From Gammaproteobacteria bacterium (GTDB lineage: Bacteria; Pseudomonadota; Gammaproteobacteria; Arenicellales; JAJDZL01), in assembly GCA_022823405.1 (NCBI GenBank), contig JAJDXD010000140.1:1-46590 (forward strand): a stretch of DNA of 46,590 bases, in the 5' to 3' direction. This document shows, piece by piece, positions 1 through 7,478 of this stretch; the stretch's first letter is position 1; the number at the start of each line of letters is the position of its first letter. The notes beneath the pieces are model-generated. The model searched no databases and was not told where the DNA came from. It was given only the letters and a program-made list of their open reading frames with translations. Made by a program: the position numbers and the translations under genes.

Positions 1-45
1 GTCTTCCAGAGTCCTGATTTCTTCCAGTTTCATGATCGTCTTCAT
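1..45 (-). CDS. Possible 5' end of a leftward gene cut by the window edge
   Basis: Read leftward, an ATG at 45-43 opens a frame that stays open to the edge (15 codons, beginning MKTIMKLEEIRTLED), with a second in-frame ATG at 33-31. There is a purine-rich AGGCGG just before the first ATG. The peptide is hydrophilic and could be the N-terminus of a protein, but 15 codons are too few to identify it. The direct repeats immediately upstream would fit the end of a mobile element, which is inference only. Confidence 0.25.
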   Translation of the reverse strand, partial: MKTIMKLEEIRTLED

Positions 46-76
46 CCGCCTATGATGAACCCGATCACCTCGGTTT

Positions 77-133
77 TTCAGACTCATTTCTCGTTGGAAA
101 CGGAATCCTGCTTCAGACTCATTTCTCGTTGGA
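77..133. repeat. Two perfect 22-bp direct repeats
   Basis: Positions 77-98 and 112-133 are identical over 22 bp, starting TTCAGACTCATTT and ending CTCGTTGGA, and are separated by 13 bp (35-bp period). They lie between the possible leftward ORF at the edge and the promoter of the rhodanese gene. Two copies are too few for a CRISPR. They could be iterated protein-binding sites or terminal/subterminal repeats of an insertion element lying mostly outside the window. Confidence 0.7.
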
Positions 134-145
134 CAACACTACATT

Positions 146-174
146 TTGACAATCTGAAATAATTCACTTATGAT
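146..174 (+). promoter_or_regulatory. Sigma-70 type promoter for the rhodanese gene
   Basis: TTGACA (146-151) and TATGAT (169-174) are separated by 17 bp, a near-consensus sigma-70 promoter. It points toward the rhodanese gene at 267 and leaves a leader of about 85 nt. It starts 12 bp after the second direct repeat, so those repeats are well placed to act as upstream regulator sites or to mark an element boundary. Confidence 0.6.
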
Positions 175-266
175 ATAAGAATTCAAACGTTTAACTTCAG
201 GCTACCGATACCTGAGATTGAGCTAGAGCAGAATAGATAACTGATACTCTTTGGAGGGTCTAAACA

Positions 267-923
267 ATGCACAAACAATGTATAGCAATTCTTGGCGGCA
301 TCTTCATGGCTGGAGCGGCACTGGTTACTTTTGCTGATTCTAAACCTGTTGGAATTACCAGCGAAATTATGTCGATCCCGGTGATGATTGACGGTGCCAC
401 AGTAGAATTCAAACGAAATCAAGACAACAACAACACCGTAAATCCGGCGTTCGCGAAGACATCTCGGCCCTGCCCGCCTTTCTGCATTCAACCCTCAAAC
501 CTCGCATTTGGCGTCGAAACGATTGGTGAAGTCGAACTGATGGGTTATGCGAAACAGATGAATGAAGGTGATACCAACATAATCGTCATTGACTCAAGAA
601 CTCCAGATTGGGTTGAGCGTGGTACCATTCCAACCGCAATGAATATTCCATGGACCAGTCTGAATCCTGCAAAAGGCGCAACGCCGCTTGAAATTGCAGA
701 AATTCTTGAAACTCACTTCAATGTCACTGAAAGTGAAGGACTGTTTGACTTCTCACAATGCCGAACCGCTGTCATGTTCTGCAACGGCATGTGGTGCGGA
801 CAATCACCAAATAACATCAAGAATCTATTGCGACTGGGCTACCCGTCCAATAAGATCAAATGGTATCGCGGCGGAATGCAGGATTGGGAAATTCTCGGAC
901 TGACTACCGTATCATCCAATTAA
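267..923 (+). CDS. Exported rhodanese-like domain protein
   Basis: 218 aa. Residues 1-24 form a Sec signal peptide (short basic start, hydrophobic stretch, AxxTFADS cleavage region), so the product should be periplasmic. The C-terminal two thirds is a rhodanese domain: VIDSRTPDWVERGTIPTAMNIPW (split over residues 107-129) is the first half and the active-site loop begins at C172 (CNGMWCGQS). Before it is a Cys-Pro rich CPPFC motif (69-73). Rhodaneses transfer sulfane sulfur through the loop cysteine; the substrate is unknown. The start is supported by GGAGGG at 253-258. It is a single-gene unit with its own promoter upstream and an 18-bp stem terminator downstream. The family looks like a conserved proteobacterial periplasmic rhodanese; the assignment of a biological role is not possible from sequence. 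Confidence 0.85.
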   Translation: MHKQCIAILGGIFMAGAALVTFADSKPVGITSEIMSIPVMIDGATVEFKRNQDNNNTVNPAFAKTSRPCPPFCIQPSNLAFGVETIGEVELMGYAKQMNEGDTNIIVIDSRTPDWVERGTIPTAMNIPWTSLNPAKGATPLEIAEILETHFNVTESEGLFDFSQCRTAVMFCNGMWCGQSPNNIKNLLRLGYPSNKIKWYRGGMQDWEILGLTTVSSN

Positions 924-946
924 GTCCGTTTAACATCCGTTAACTG

Positions 947-987
947 AAAAAACCACGCTTGGCTCATAAGCCAAGCGTGGTTTTTTT
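947..987. terminator. Bidirectional intrinsic terminator overlapping the end of rluD
   Basis: A perfect 18-bp stem (947-964 with 969-986) closes a CATA tetraloop and is flanked by an A-run on the left and a seven-T run (981-987) on the right, so it can work on both strands. It terminates the rhodanese gene and, on the other strand, rluD, whose stop codon (966-964) lies in the loop and stem; the last seven residues of RluD are encoded by the stem. Confidence 0.9.
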
Positions 988-1944
988 GTTGCGTTCAAAT
1001 TCTGTGGAATCTTCTTTCAGCGCTAGAATTAGTTCTCGCATATCCTGCGGCACTCCCAATTCCCAATGACGTCGCTCACCGGATCGAGGATGATTCAATT
1101 CCAACAGTTCAGCATGCAGAGCCTGTCTGCTAAAGTTAGTCAAAATCTGAACTAATGATTCACTCGCCCCGGCAGGAATCCGCGGGCGAGCGCCATAGTC
1201 GGGGTCACCAACAACTGGAAATCCTTCATGTTTAAAATGCACCCTGATTTGGTGAGTTCGACCAGTTTCAAGCGTTACCCGAACAAGTGTGTGAGTTCGA
1301 AAGCGGGTAACAACACGGTAATGACTGACCGCCGGTTTGCCTGAACCGGCAGTCATGCGCTTTCGATCATGACGATACCGCCCGACTGCCACATCAATCG
1401 TACCACCTGCAATCAGCCGCCCTTCCACGACCGCAATGTATCGCCGCCCGGCTGTTCTAGCTTTGAACTGTTTGATCAGGTTAATGCGAGCTGCCTCTGT
1501 TCTTGCGACAACGAGCAACCCTGATGTATTCTTATCCAATCGGTGAACAATCCCTGCACGCGGCAATCTCTCAAGCGACTGGTCGTGATTGAGCAAACCA
1601 TTCAACAGCGTTCCATGCGGATTTCCCGCGCCCGGGTGCACAACCATACCTGCAGGTTTATTCACCACGATGACCAATTCGTCCTCAAATACAACATCAA
1701 TTGGTATATCCTCTGCAGTCCAATCGCCTGCTGCAACTTCAGGAACGTCAATTTCGACGGCTTCTCCTCCCGAAACAGCGACCCTCCGTTTAGGCTGAGC
1801 ACCGTCGAGCTTAACGCGCCCTGAATCCAACCAACCTTGAATCGTTGTACGCGAATGATCAGTCATCAGCGATGCGAGTGCCTTGTCCAGCCGTTGCCCC
1901 TTGCACTCTTCTGGGATTGTTAAATTGATGCGCACTTGATTCAT
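964..1944 (-). CDS. rluD: 23S rRNA pseudouridine synthase RluD
   Basis: 326 aa from the ATG at 1944; an upstream in-frame TTG at 1959 would add five residues. It isomerises uridines in helix 69 of 23S rRNA to pseudouridine. An N-terminal S4 RNA-binding domain (about 8-75) is followed by the RluA-type catalytic domain with the motif HRLDKNTSGLL, whose aspartate (D137) is the catalytic residue, and a later GRTHQIRVH motif. Length matches the family. It is divergent from bamD, an arrangement also known in Escherichia coli, with about 150 bp between the starts. There is no clear Shine-Dalgarno sequence at either start. The C-terminus is encoded inside a transcription terminator. Confidence 0.95.
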   Translation of the reverse strand: MNQVRINLTIPEECKGQRLDKALASLMTDHSRTTIQGWLDSGRVKLDGAQPKRRVAVSGGEAVEIDVPEVAAGDWTAEDIPIDVVFEDELVIVVNKPAGMVVHPGAGNPHGTLLNGLLNHDQSLERLPRAGIVHRLDKNTSGLLVVARTEAARINLIKQFKARTAGRRYIAVVEGRLIAGGTIDVAVGRYRHDRKRMTAGSGKPAVSHYRVVTRFRTHTLVRVTLETGRTHQIRVHFKHEGFPVVGDPDYGARPRIPAGASESLVQILTNFSRQALHAELLELNHPRSGERRHWELGVPQDMRELILALKEDSTEFERNKKTTLGL

Positions 1945-2097
1945 TTTTTTAAGTTGCAATCAGATGACCAGAGTTTGCATGAGCATGGTCAAATAGAAAA
2001 GTGGCTCTCACTCCAAATCAATATAATTGAACCGAATTCGTTATTCCGATGGTTCCCTCAGCCTCCCGGCGTAGAAATTAAACTGCGAGCAAAAAAT

Positions 2098-2901
2098 ATG
2101 AAAAGCGTAACTCGTCTTGCTATTGTTCTGGCAGTCATTCCCATGCTGATACTGACCGGTTGTGGGAAAAAGGATACCATTAAGTCCGAACGGGAAATGT
2201 ATGAATCTGCATATGACGCCCTGTCCCGCGCCCGCTATGATACGGCGATTGAACGTTATGAAGCACTAAGAGCAGCCTATCCGTATGGAGAGTTGTCGAC
2301 GCAGGGCGACCTTGAAATCTGTTATGCCTACTATAAGACTAAACAGTTCGAGTTAACAGCACCTTGTATCGATCGATTCCTGGCAAACCATCCAACACAT
2401 TCACAAATCGATTACGCGTACTACCTGAAAGGCCTTGCCTTACTTCCGGTGCGTCCCCCAAAATTTGGCGAGACTCTATTTCGAAGCAAATCTGATTTAA
2501 CCGATCACGATGCCGAAACGGGACGTGAAGCATACGCAGCCTTTACCGAGGTGATTGAAAGATTTCCGTTGAGTGAGTACGCGGACGCTTCTCGGGAAAA
2601 GTTGGTTCAATTGATCAACGTATTTGCGCGTCACGACCTTCAGATTGCTCTGTTTTATCTGGAAAGGAAAGCATACATCGGTGCGGCTAATCGTGCATCG
2701 CGCGTACTCAAACGCTATGAAACATCACCCTATACCGAAGAAGCGCTTGCGATTCTTATCTATGCTTACGACAGAATGAATCTGCCGGATCTGTCAGCCG
2801 ATAATCGGCGAGTCCTTCAGTTCAATTACCCGGCTAGTATCTACCTGACAGACGTGAGTGCGATCTTTGATGACGCAGCACTAGAGTCAGATATCGAGTA
2901 A
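2098..2901 (+). CDS. bamD: Outer membrane protein assembly factor BamD
   Basis: 267 aa starting at the ATG at 2098; the frame is open further upstream but only this start gives a proper lipoprotein signal (MKSVTRLAIVLAVIPMLILT then GC, lipidated Cys22). BamD is the essential lipoprotein of the BAM complex, anchored in the inner leaflet of the outer membrane, that works with BamA in inserting beta-barrel proteins. The mature protein is built of TPR-like helical repeats (for example YDALSRARYDTAIERYEAL near residues 40-58 and YKTKQFELTAPCIDRFLANHP near 80-100), typical of the YfiO/ComL family. Its partner BamB is encoded in this window at 29-30 kb. Divergent from rluD. Confidence 0.93.
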   Translation: MKSVTRLAIVLAVIPMLILTGCGKKDTIKSEREMYESAYDALSRARYDTAIERYEALRAAYPYGELSTQGDLEICYAYYKTKQFELTAPCIDRFLANHPTHSQIDYAYYLKGLALLPVRPPKFGETLFRSKSDLTDHDAETGREAYAAFTEVIERFPLSEYADASREKLVQLINVFARHDLQIALFYLERKAYIGAANRASRVLKRYETSPYTEEALAILIYAYDRMNLPDLSADNRRVLQFNYPASIYLTDVSAIFDDAALESDIE

Positions 2902-2961
2902 GACGAGTTACATCAAACCCTCAAAACCTGCTCCAGTCTACAAAACGACTAGACGCACGCA

Positions 2962-4584
2962 TCAGAACTTGCTAGTGGTAGGATAGCGTCTATCTCGTCC
3001 AAATGCACGTGAAGTTATTCTCACCCCAGGCGGGGCCTGCTTGCGTTTGTATTCGTTTCGATTGATCATCCTGACAACGCGGCGAACGGTTTCCAGCTCG
3101 AACCCATCCTCAGCAATTTCTTCAATTGAACGAACATCCTCCACATATGCCTCAATAATTGCATCCAGTTCTTCATAAGGCGGTAACGAATCACTGTCCT
3201 TCTGATCATCCGCGAGTTCCGCGGTGGGTGGCCGGTCAAACACCCGTTGGGGAATAACCGCTCCAAATTTCGCATTGCGATATCTGGCCAGTTCGTAAAC
3301 CATCATTTTCGGCACATCTTTAATTGCAGAAAATCCACCAGCCATATCGCCGTAAAGCGTGGAATATCCAACTGCCACCTCACTTTTGTTTCCAGTCGTA
3401 ATCACAATTGAATTGCTTTTATTGGAAATGGCCATGAGCAGAGTTCCCCGACAGCGAGCCTGGACATTTTCCTCAGTCACATCGACGCTGTATCCCTCGA
3501 ACCTTGGACGCAACTGATCAAGAAACGCTTGAAAAATCGGTTCAATTGAGATGATTGTCCACCTCACTCCAAGCGCCTGCGCTTCAGATTTGGCATCATC
3601 GATACTCATTTGATGGGTATAGCGCGACGGCATGAGAACAGCTTCCACATTTTCAGGACCCAATGCATCGGCCAGAATTGCAAGGGTCAATGCTGAATCA
3701 ATTCCACCCGACAATCCGATTACTGCACCTCGAAAGCCATTTTTTTGCACGTAATCCCGAACGCCTAGGGTAATGGCACTATAAATGCTCTCCACGGGAT
3801 TGGGTGTAGGTTCAACTGTGCCTGATAGGCATTCCACCCGTTCACGAAGTGCGAACCGAGTTGGTACCACAGCCTCCTCAAAGTGTTTGGCGCGAAACCG
3901 GATTTCTCCACTTGGGTCTGTTACCAGCGAACCGCCATCGAAAACCAACTCGTCCTGACCACCAACCAGATTGACATAAACAATACTGACTGCGTTTTTC
4001 TTACTACGAGCCGCGACAATTTCGTTTTCCCGGTACTCAATTTTGCTGGTATCGAATGGCGAACCGTTGAGAGTGAAAATGATCTCAGCTCCACTTTCAA
4101 CACAGCGTTCTACCGGACCGTCTTCCCATACATCTTCACAGATGGTGAGGCCTATTGGAATGTCATCCACCTTAACCACCTCTGTCTTGTCGCCCTGAGC
4201 AAAATAGCGCTTTTCGTCAAAAACACCGTAGTTGGGCAAGTGGTACTTGTGGTAGGTGGCGAGAATGTTTCCAGAGTCGATCAGCGAAGCCGAGTTAAAC
4301 AACTTACCTTCCGAGCGGCAAGGGTGACCAACAACGAGTGCGATACCCGATACCGCCTCAACCAGGCGATTCAACGCTGTTTCACAATCGGAGAGAAACT
4401 CTGAGCGCTGAAGCAGATCTTCGGGTGGATAGCCACAAATTGCAAGTTCCGGAAATACAACAAAACGACAGTTCAATTCATCGCGGGCGTACACCGCAGC
4501 ATCGGTGATTCGACTCACATTGCCAGCCAAGTCGCCCACCAACAAGTTCAATTGGGCTAACGCCACTCCAAAGTCTGCAGTCAT
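2962..4584 (-). CDS. nadE: Glutamine-dependent NAD+ synthetase
   Basis: 540 aa, the normal length of the two-domain form. The N-terminal nitrilase-type glutaminase domain (1-250) shows the triad E46 (FPELAICGY), K113 (YHKYHLPNYG) and C149 (LTICEDVW). The C-terminal ATP-pyrophosphatase domain carries SGGIDSA at 292-298. It makes NAD+ from deamido-NAD+ and ATP, taking ammonia from glutamine. The gene is divergent from the acetyltransferase-like gene at 4641 with 56 bp between them, and convergent with bamD. Nothing unusual was seen. Confidence 0.95.
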   Translation of the reverse strand: MTADFGVALAQLNLLVGDLAGNVSRITDAAVYARDELNCRFVVFPELAICGYPPEDLLQRSEFLSDCETALNRLVEAVSGIALVVGHPCRSEGKLFNSASLIDSGNILATYHKYHLPNYGVFDEKRYFAQGDKTEVVKVDDIPIGLTICEDVWEDGPVERCVESGAEIIFTLNGSPFDTSKIEYRENEIVAARSKKNAVSIVYVNLVGGQDELVFDGGSLVTDPSGEIRFRAKHFEEAVVPTRFALRERVECLSGTVEPTPNPVESIYSAITLGVRDYVQKNGFRGAVIGLSGGIDSALTLAILADALGPENVEAVLMPSRYTHQMSIDDAKSEAQALGVRWTIISIEPIFQAFLDQLRPRFEGYSVDVTEENVQARCRGTLLMAISNKSNSIVITTGNKSEVAVGYSTLYGDMAGGFSAIKDVPKMMVYELARYRNAKFGAVIPQRVFDRPPTAELADDQKDSDSLPPYEELDAIIEAYVEDVRSIEEIAEDGFELETVRRVVRMINRNEYKRKQAPPGVRITSRAFGRDRRYPTTSKF

Positions 4585-4640
4585 CTATGAATATACTTTT
4601 AGAGAATCAGCATCCCAAAATAGTCTTAATGGAGTGATCA

Positions 4641-5846
4641 TTGGCTACAGAGATATCAGAACAAGAAAATTCGCTGGCATTTGAAATTGTGGACTCAATT
4701 GGCCAAATTAACGCAGGAGACTGGAATCGCATCGTGCCTGCAGATTACCCCTTTTTGTTCCATGAATTTCTCCACGCACTGGAGGAATCAGGCTGTGTTT
4801 CGAAAAATACCGGTTGGGCACCGCAACACATTTTAATACGAAATTTATCGAGTCAGAATCAGGAAGTCATCGGAGCAGCGCCGCTTTACCTGAAAGGCCA
4901 TTCCTGGGGTGAATTTATATTTGATTTCAATTGGGCGCACGGCTATGAACAGGCGGGATTGAATTACTATCCAAAGTTAATTTCCCACACACCCTTTACA
5001 CCGGTTACAGCTCCTAAACTGCTTGTCCCCGATAACCATCAAGCCTCGAAGACCCGTCAACTAATCGTCCGTACCGCACAAAAATTAGCTCGGCAGTTTA
5101 ATTTGTCATCGACTCACTGGCACTTCGTTTCTGAAGAAGATACCAAGACACTGGATTCGTTGGAGTATTTGAACCGCGCTAGCACATTTGAGTACATCTG
5201 GAACAACCAGGGTTACAGTTCTATGGATGACTTTCTTGGCGCACTCTCAAGTCGAAAGCGCAAGAAGATCAGAAGCGAGAGGCGTTCAATTGGCAAACAG
5301 GGAATTTCTATCGATGTTGTACAAGGTGAGGAACTTGAACCTTCACACTGGAAACTAATAGATCTCTTTATTCAGCAAACTGTTGAAAAATACCGTTCTC
5401 ACAAGTACCTATCATTGGACTTTTTTCAAAGAATTGGACAAACAATTCCGGAAAATCTGGTGCTCTTTCTGGCGCATATCGATCAAAACCCGGTTGCTGG
5501 ATCATTTTGCCTGCAAGGGAAAAACAAATTATTTGGTCGCTATTGGGGAACTTTAGCGGAGTTTCGAAACCTTCATTTTGAAATCTGTTACTATGCAGCA
5601 ATTGAGTATTGCATCGAAAGAGGCCTGAGCGAATACAGCGCAGGTGTCCAGGGAGACCACAAACTGAGTCGGGGATTCCTGCCTAGATTAGCCAGATCCA
5701 GCCATTCTTTCCTGTCTCCCTCAATCGAGGTGGAAATTGGTCAATTTATTGACCGTGAAACGTCCCACATGCAAGCCTACTGTCAGGCACTTGATTACTA
5801 CTCCGCGTACGCAAAGAGGCCGTCAGAGTCTGCTCTTCATGAATAA
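4641..5846 (+). CDS. FemAB/GNAT-like protein of the COG3146 family
   Basis: 401 aa. It resembles the COG3146 group (annotated as peptidogalycan biosynthesis or N-acetyltransferase-like), with the typical blocks HEFLHALEESGCVSKNTGW (42-60), a WAHGYEQAGLNYYPKL segment, KRKKIRSERR near 210, and CYYAAIEYCIERGLSEYSAG then QGDHKLSRGFLP near the C-terminus. No signal peptide, so cytosolic. Biochemical activity is not established for the family; an aminoacyl- or acyl-transferase role is inferred from the FemAB/GNAT fold. The TTG start at 4641 is chosen because GGAG lies six bases upstream. It overlaps aat by 8 bp, so the two are translationally coupled; the pairing suggests a link to aminoacyl transfer, which is inference. 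Confidence 0.8.
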   Translation: MATEISEQENSLAFEIVDSIGQINAGDWNRIVPADYPFLFHEFLHALEESGCVSKNTGWAPQHILIRNLSSQNQEVIGAAPLYLKGHSWGEFIFDFNWAHGYEQAGLNYYPKLISHTPFTPVTAPKLLVPDNHQASKTRQLIVRTAQKLARQFNLSSTHWHFVSEEDTKTLDSLEYLNRASTFEYIWNNQGYSSMDDFLGALSSRKRKKIRSERRSIGKQGISIDVVQGEELEPSHWKLIDLFIQQTVEKYRSHKYLSLDFFQRIGQTIPENLVLFLAHIDQNPVAGSFCLQGKNKLFGRYWGTLAEFRNLHFEICYYAAIEYCIERGLSEYSAGVQGDHKLSRGFLPRLARSSHSFLSPSIEVEIGQFIDRETSHMQAYCQALDYYSAYAKRPSESALHE

Positions 5847-6705
5847 ACTTGTTTCAAATTCTTCACCGGTAGAACGCTTTCCAGACCCACGCAAGGTGCG
5901 AGGTGACGCACCTTTAACCATCGATACAGATCTATCCGTTGAAGCCCTGCTCGAGGCGTACCGTCTTGGATTTTATCCAAAGCCGGAAAACGCGCTGGAT
6001 GAGGTCACCTGGTGGTGCCCTGATCCGCGTACCGTCCTCTTCCTGAATGAATTTAAACCGTCTAGAAGCCTGCGTAAAAGTGTTAAAAACAGAAATTACT
6101 CAGTTACTCTAAACCAGGCTTTTGGAAGAGTCATTCAAAATTGCGCGGAGCGATTGCCTCCCAGAAAATTCAGCTTTGCAGTGCCAGATAACCTCATGGA
6201 ACAGCACAAACTGGATTGGTTGCAGGACTACCATAAAGCTGGACACCTTAAAGTTGATTTTCAGGAAGGTGTGATGAACTTGGAGTGCGATACTCGTGAA
6301 CGGAGTTACGAGATTTTTGGGCCATTGCCAACCTGGATCAGCCAAGAAATTATTGATGCCTATCAGGAACTACACAGACATGGACATGCACATTCTGTAG
6401 AAACGTGGCATAAAGGCAATCTAGTCGGAGGCCTCTATGGTGTCAGTCTGGGTCGAATATTTTTCGGCGAAAGTATGTTTTCTTTAAAGTCGGACGCATC
6501 TAAAGTTGCTCTCTATCACTTGACTCATCACCTTAGACACTCAGGATTTGAATTGATTGACTGCCAGGAACCGACCCCTCTGCTTTTCAGTTTGGGTGCG
6601 AGAGAAATTACTCGCAACTCATACCTTGACATTCTCGAACGATCGGTAAATTTGAGTTTATCTTCATCGGTATGGCTTGACTGGTCAGACCCCCTAAATC
6701 TTTAG
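5839..6705 (+). CDS. aat: Leucyl/phenylalanyl-tRNA--protein transferase, divergent
   Basis: 288 aa from the ATG at 5839, which overlaps the upstream stop codon. Aat transfers Leu or Phe from tRNA to the N-terminus of proteins and so feeds the N-end rule ClpAPS pathway. The family core is clear: WWCPDPRTVL (58-67), SRSLRK (75-80), TWISQEIIDAY (165-175), HAHSVETW (183-190), GNLVGGLYGVSLG (193-205) and FGESMFS (209-215). It is longer than the E. coli enzyme (234 aa) because about 55 extra residues sit between NCAE (101-104) and TWIS. The GIFPW motif is GFYPK here, so the tryptophan that lines the amino-acid pocket in E. coli (W49) is Lys48. Its family identity is firm; its substrate specificity may not be canonical. 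Confidence 0.88.
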   Translation: MNKLVSNSSPVERFPDPRKVRGDAPLTIDTDLSVEALLEAYRLGFYPKPENALDEVTWWCPDPRTVLFLNEFKPSRSLRKSVKNRNYSVTLNQAFGRVIQNCAERLPPRKFSFAVPDNLMEQHKLDWLQDYHKAGHLKVDFQEGVMNLECDTRERSYEIFGPLPTWISQEIIDAYQELHRHGHAHSVETWHKGNLVGGLYGVSLGRIFFGESMFSLKSDASKVALYHLTHHLRHSGFELIDCQEPTPLLFSLGAREITRNSYLDILERSVNLSLSSSVWLDWSDPLNL

Positions 6706-6841
6706 TGAATCAGAATTTACAATATGCACTAAACATCAATAGAATTGCGATTCAAATTTCAATGAAAATAAATTAATCCTACTATAATGGGATTGAAAAC
6801 AAATACTTTTTATCTAATTGCGAAGTTAAAGGCTTGCCAAT

Positions 6842-7288
6842 ATGTTCAAAACAAGAAATCTGACTAGTTTTCGTTTGGTGATTTTGGGCTTAATTTCCCT
6901 TTTCGCCCTATCGATTTCCGCCTGCGCTCCAAGAGCCGAACCGGAAATGGCAGAAGAACCAATGGAAGAGGTTGTCGAGGTCATGGAAGAAGTTGCACCT
7001 TTGGTTGTTTCAGATGACACTCATGTCGTATCAGCAGGTGAAAGTCTGTGGTCTATTTCAGGTTTGACTTCCATTTACAACGACTCTTTTCGCTGGCCAC
7101 TAATTTACGGTCACAACAAAGATATTGAGGATGCCGACCTGATTCATCCGGGTCAGGAGCTGTCCATTCCGCGTGACCTTGTTCGCGCTGATATCGATGC
7201 TGCTGTAGCACATGCCAAGAATCGAGGTGCCTGGGCAATTGGAGTAATTGAGGAATCTGACACGCAGTATCGCGCCAACTCAATGTAG
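6842..7288 (+). CDS. LysM-domain lipoprotein
   Basis: 148 aa. A signal peptide ends in a lipobox with Cys28 (LSISAC), followed by an acidic Glu/Pro/Val-rich linker (31-57) and one LysM domain (about 61-110; HVVSAGESLWSISG, YNDSFRWPLIYGHN, IHPGQELSIP). LysM domains bind N-acetylglucosamine in peptidoglycan, so this is probably an envelope lipoprotein tethering or sensing the cell wall. The last 35 residues have no recognised motif. It stands alone, with a strong hairpin downstream at 7389-7430. It is next to slt, another peptidoglycan gene. This type of short LysM protein is common in gammaproteobacteria but has no assigned function. Confidence 0.82.
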   Translation: MFKTRNLTSFRLVILGLISLFALSISACAPRAEPEMAEEPMEEVVEVMEEVAPLVVSDDTHVVSAGESLWSISGLTSIYNDSFRWPLIYGHNKDIEDADLIHPGQELSIPRDLVRADIDAAVAHAKNRGAWAIGVIEESDTQYRANSM

Positions 7289-7388
7289 TGATTGCAGACA
7301 GCTAATTCGCATTCAACTTGGAGTAGTTCCGAAAGGATGCGGTTAACTACTCAGAGAGTTAAAACTCACTCAATAACCAAATTCGATC

Positions 7389-7430
7389 ATAACCGGGCAG
7401 AAGAATCAGCGAATTCTTCTGCCCGGTTAT
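7389..7430 (+). terminator. Perfect 18-bp stem hairpin between the LysM gene and slt
   Basis: Arms 7389-7406 and 7413-7430 are perfectly complementary over 18 bp with a 6-nt loop. The following bases (TTCAGC) are only weakly T-rich, so it is a probable but not classical intrinsic terminator. It lies 100 bp after the LysM stop and ends 48 bp before slt. Confidence 0.6.
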
Positions 7431-7478
7431 TTCAGCGTGTCCAGCAAGCCTGACACTCTGACCCACAGATAGTCTTTT

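Noticed and set aside
77..133. Possible CRISPR array
   Set aside because: Only two repeats with a 13-bp spacer and no cas genes.
1936..2097. Upstream extension of the bamD frame
   Set aside because: It would bury the lipoprotein signal peptide inside the protein; the ATG at 2098 gives a perfect lipobox.
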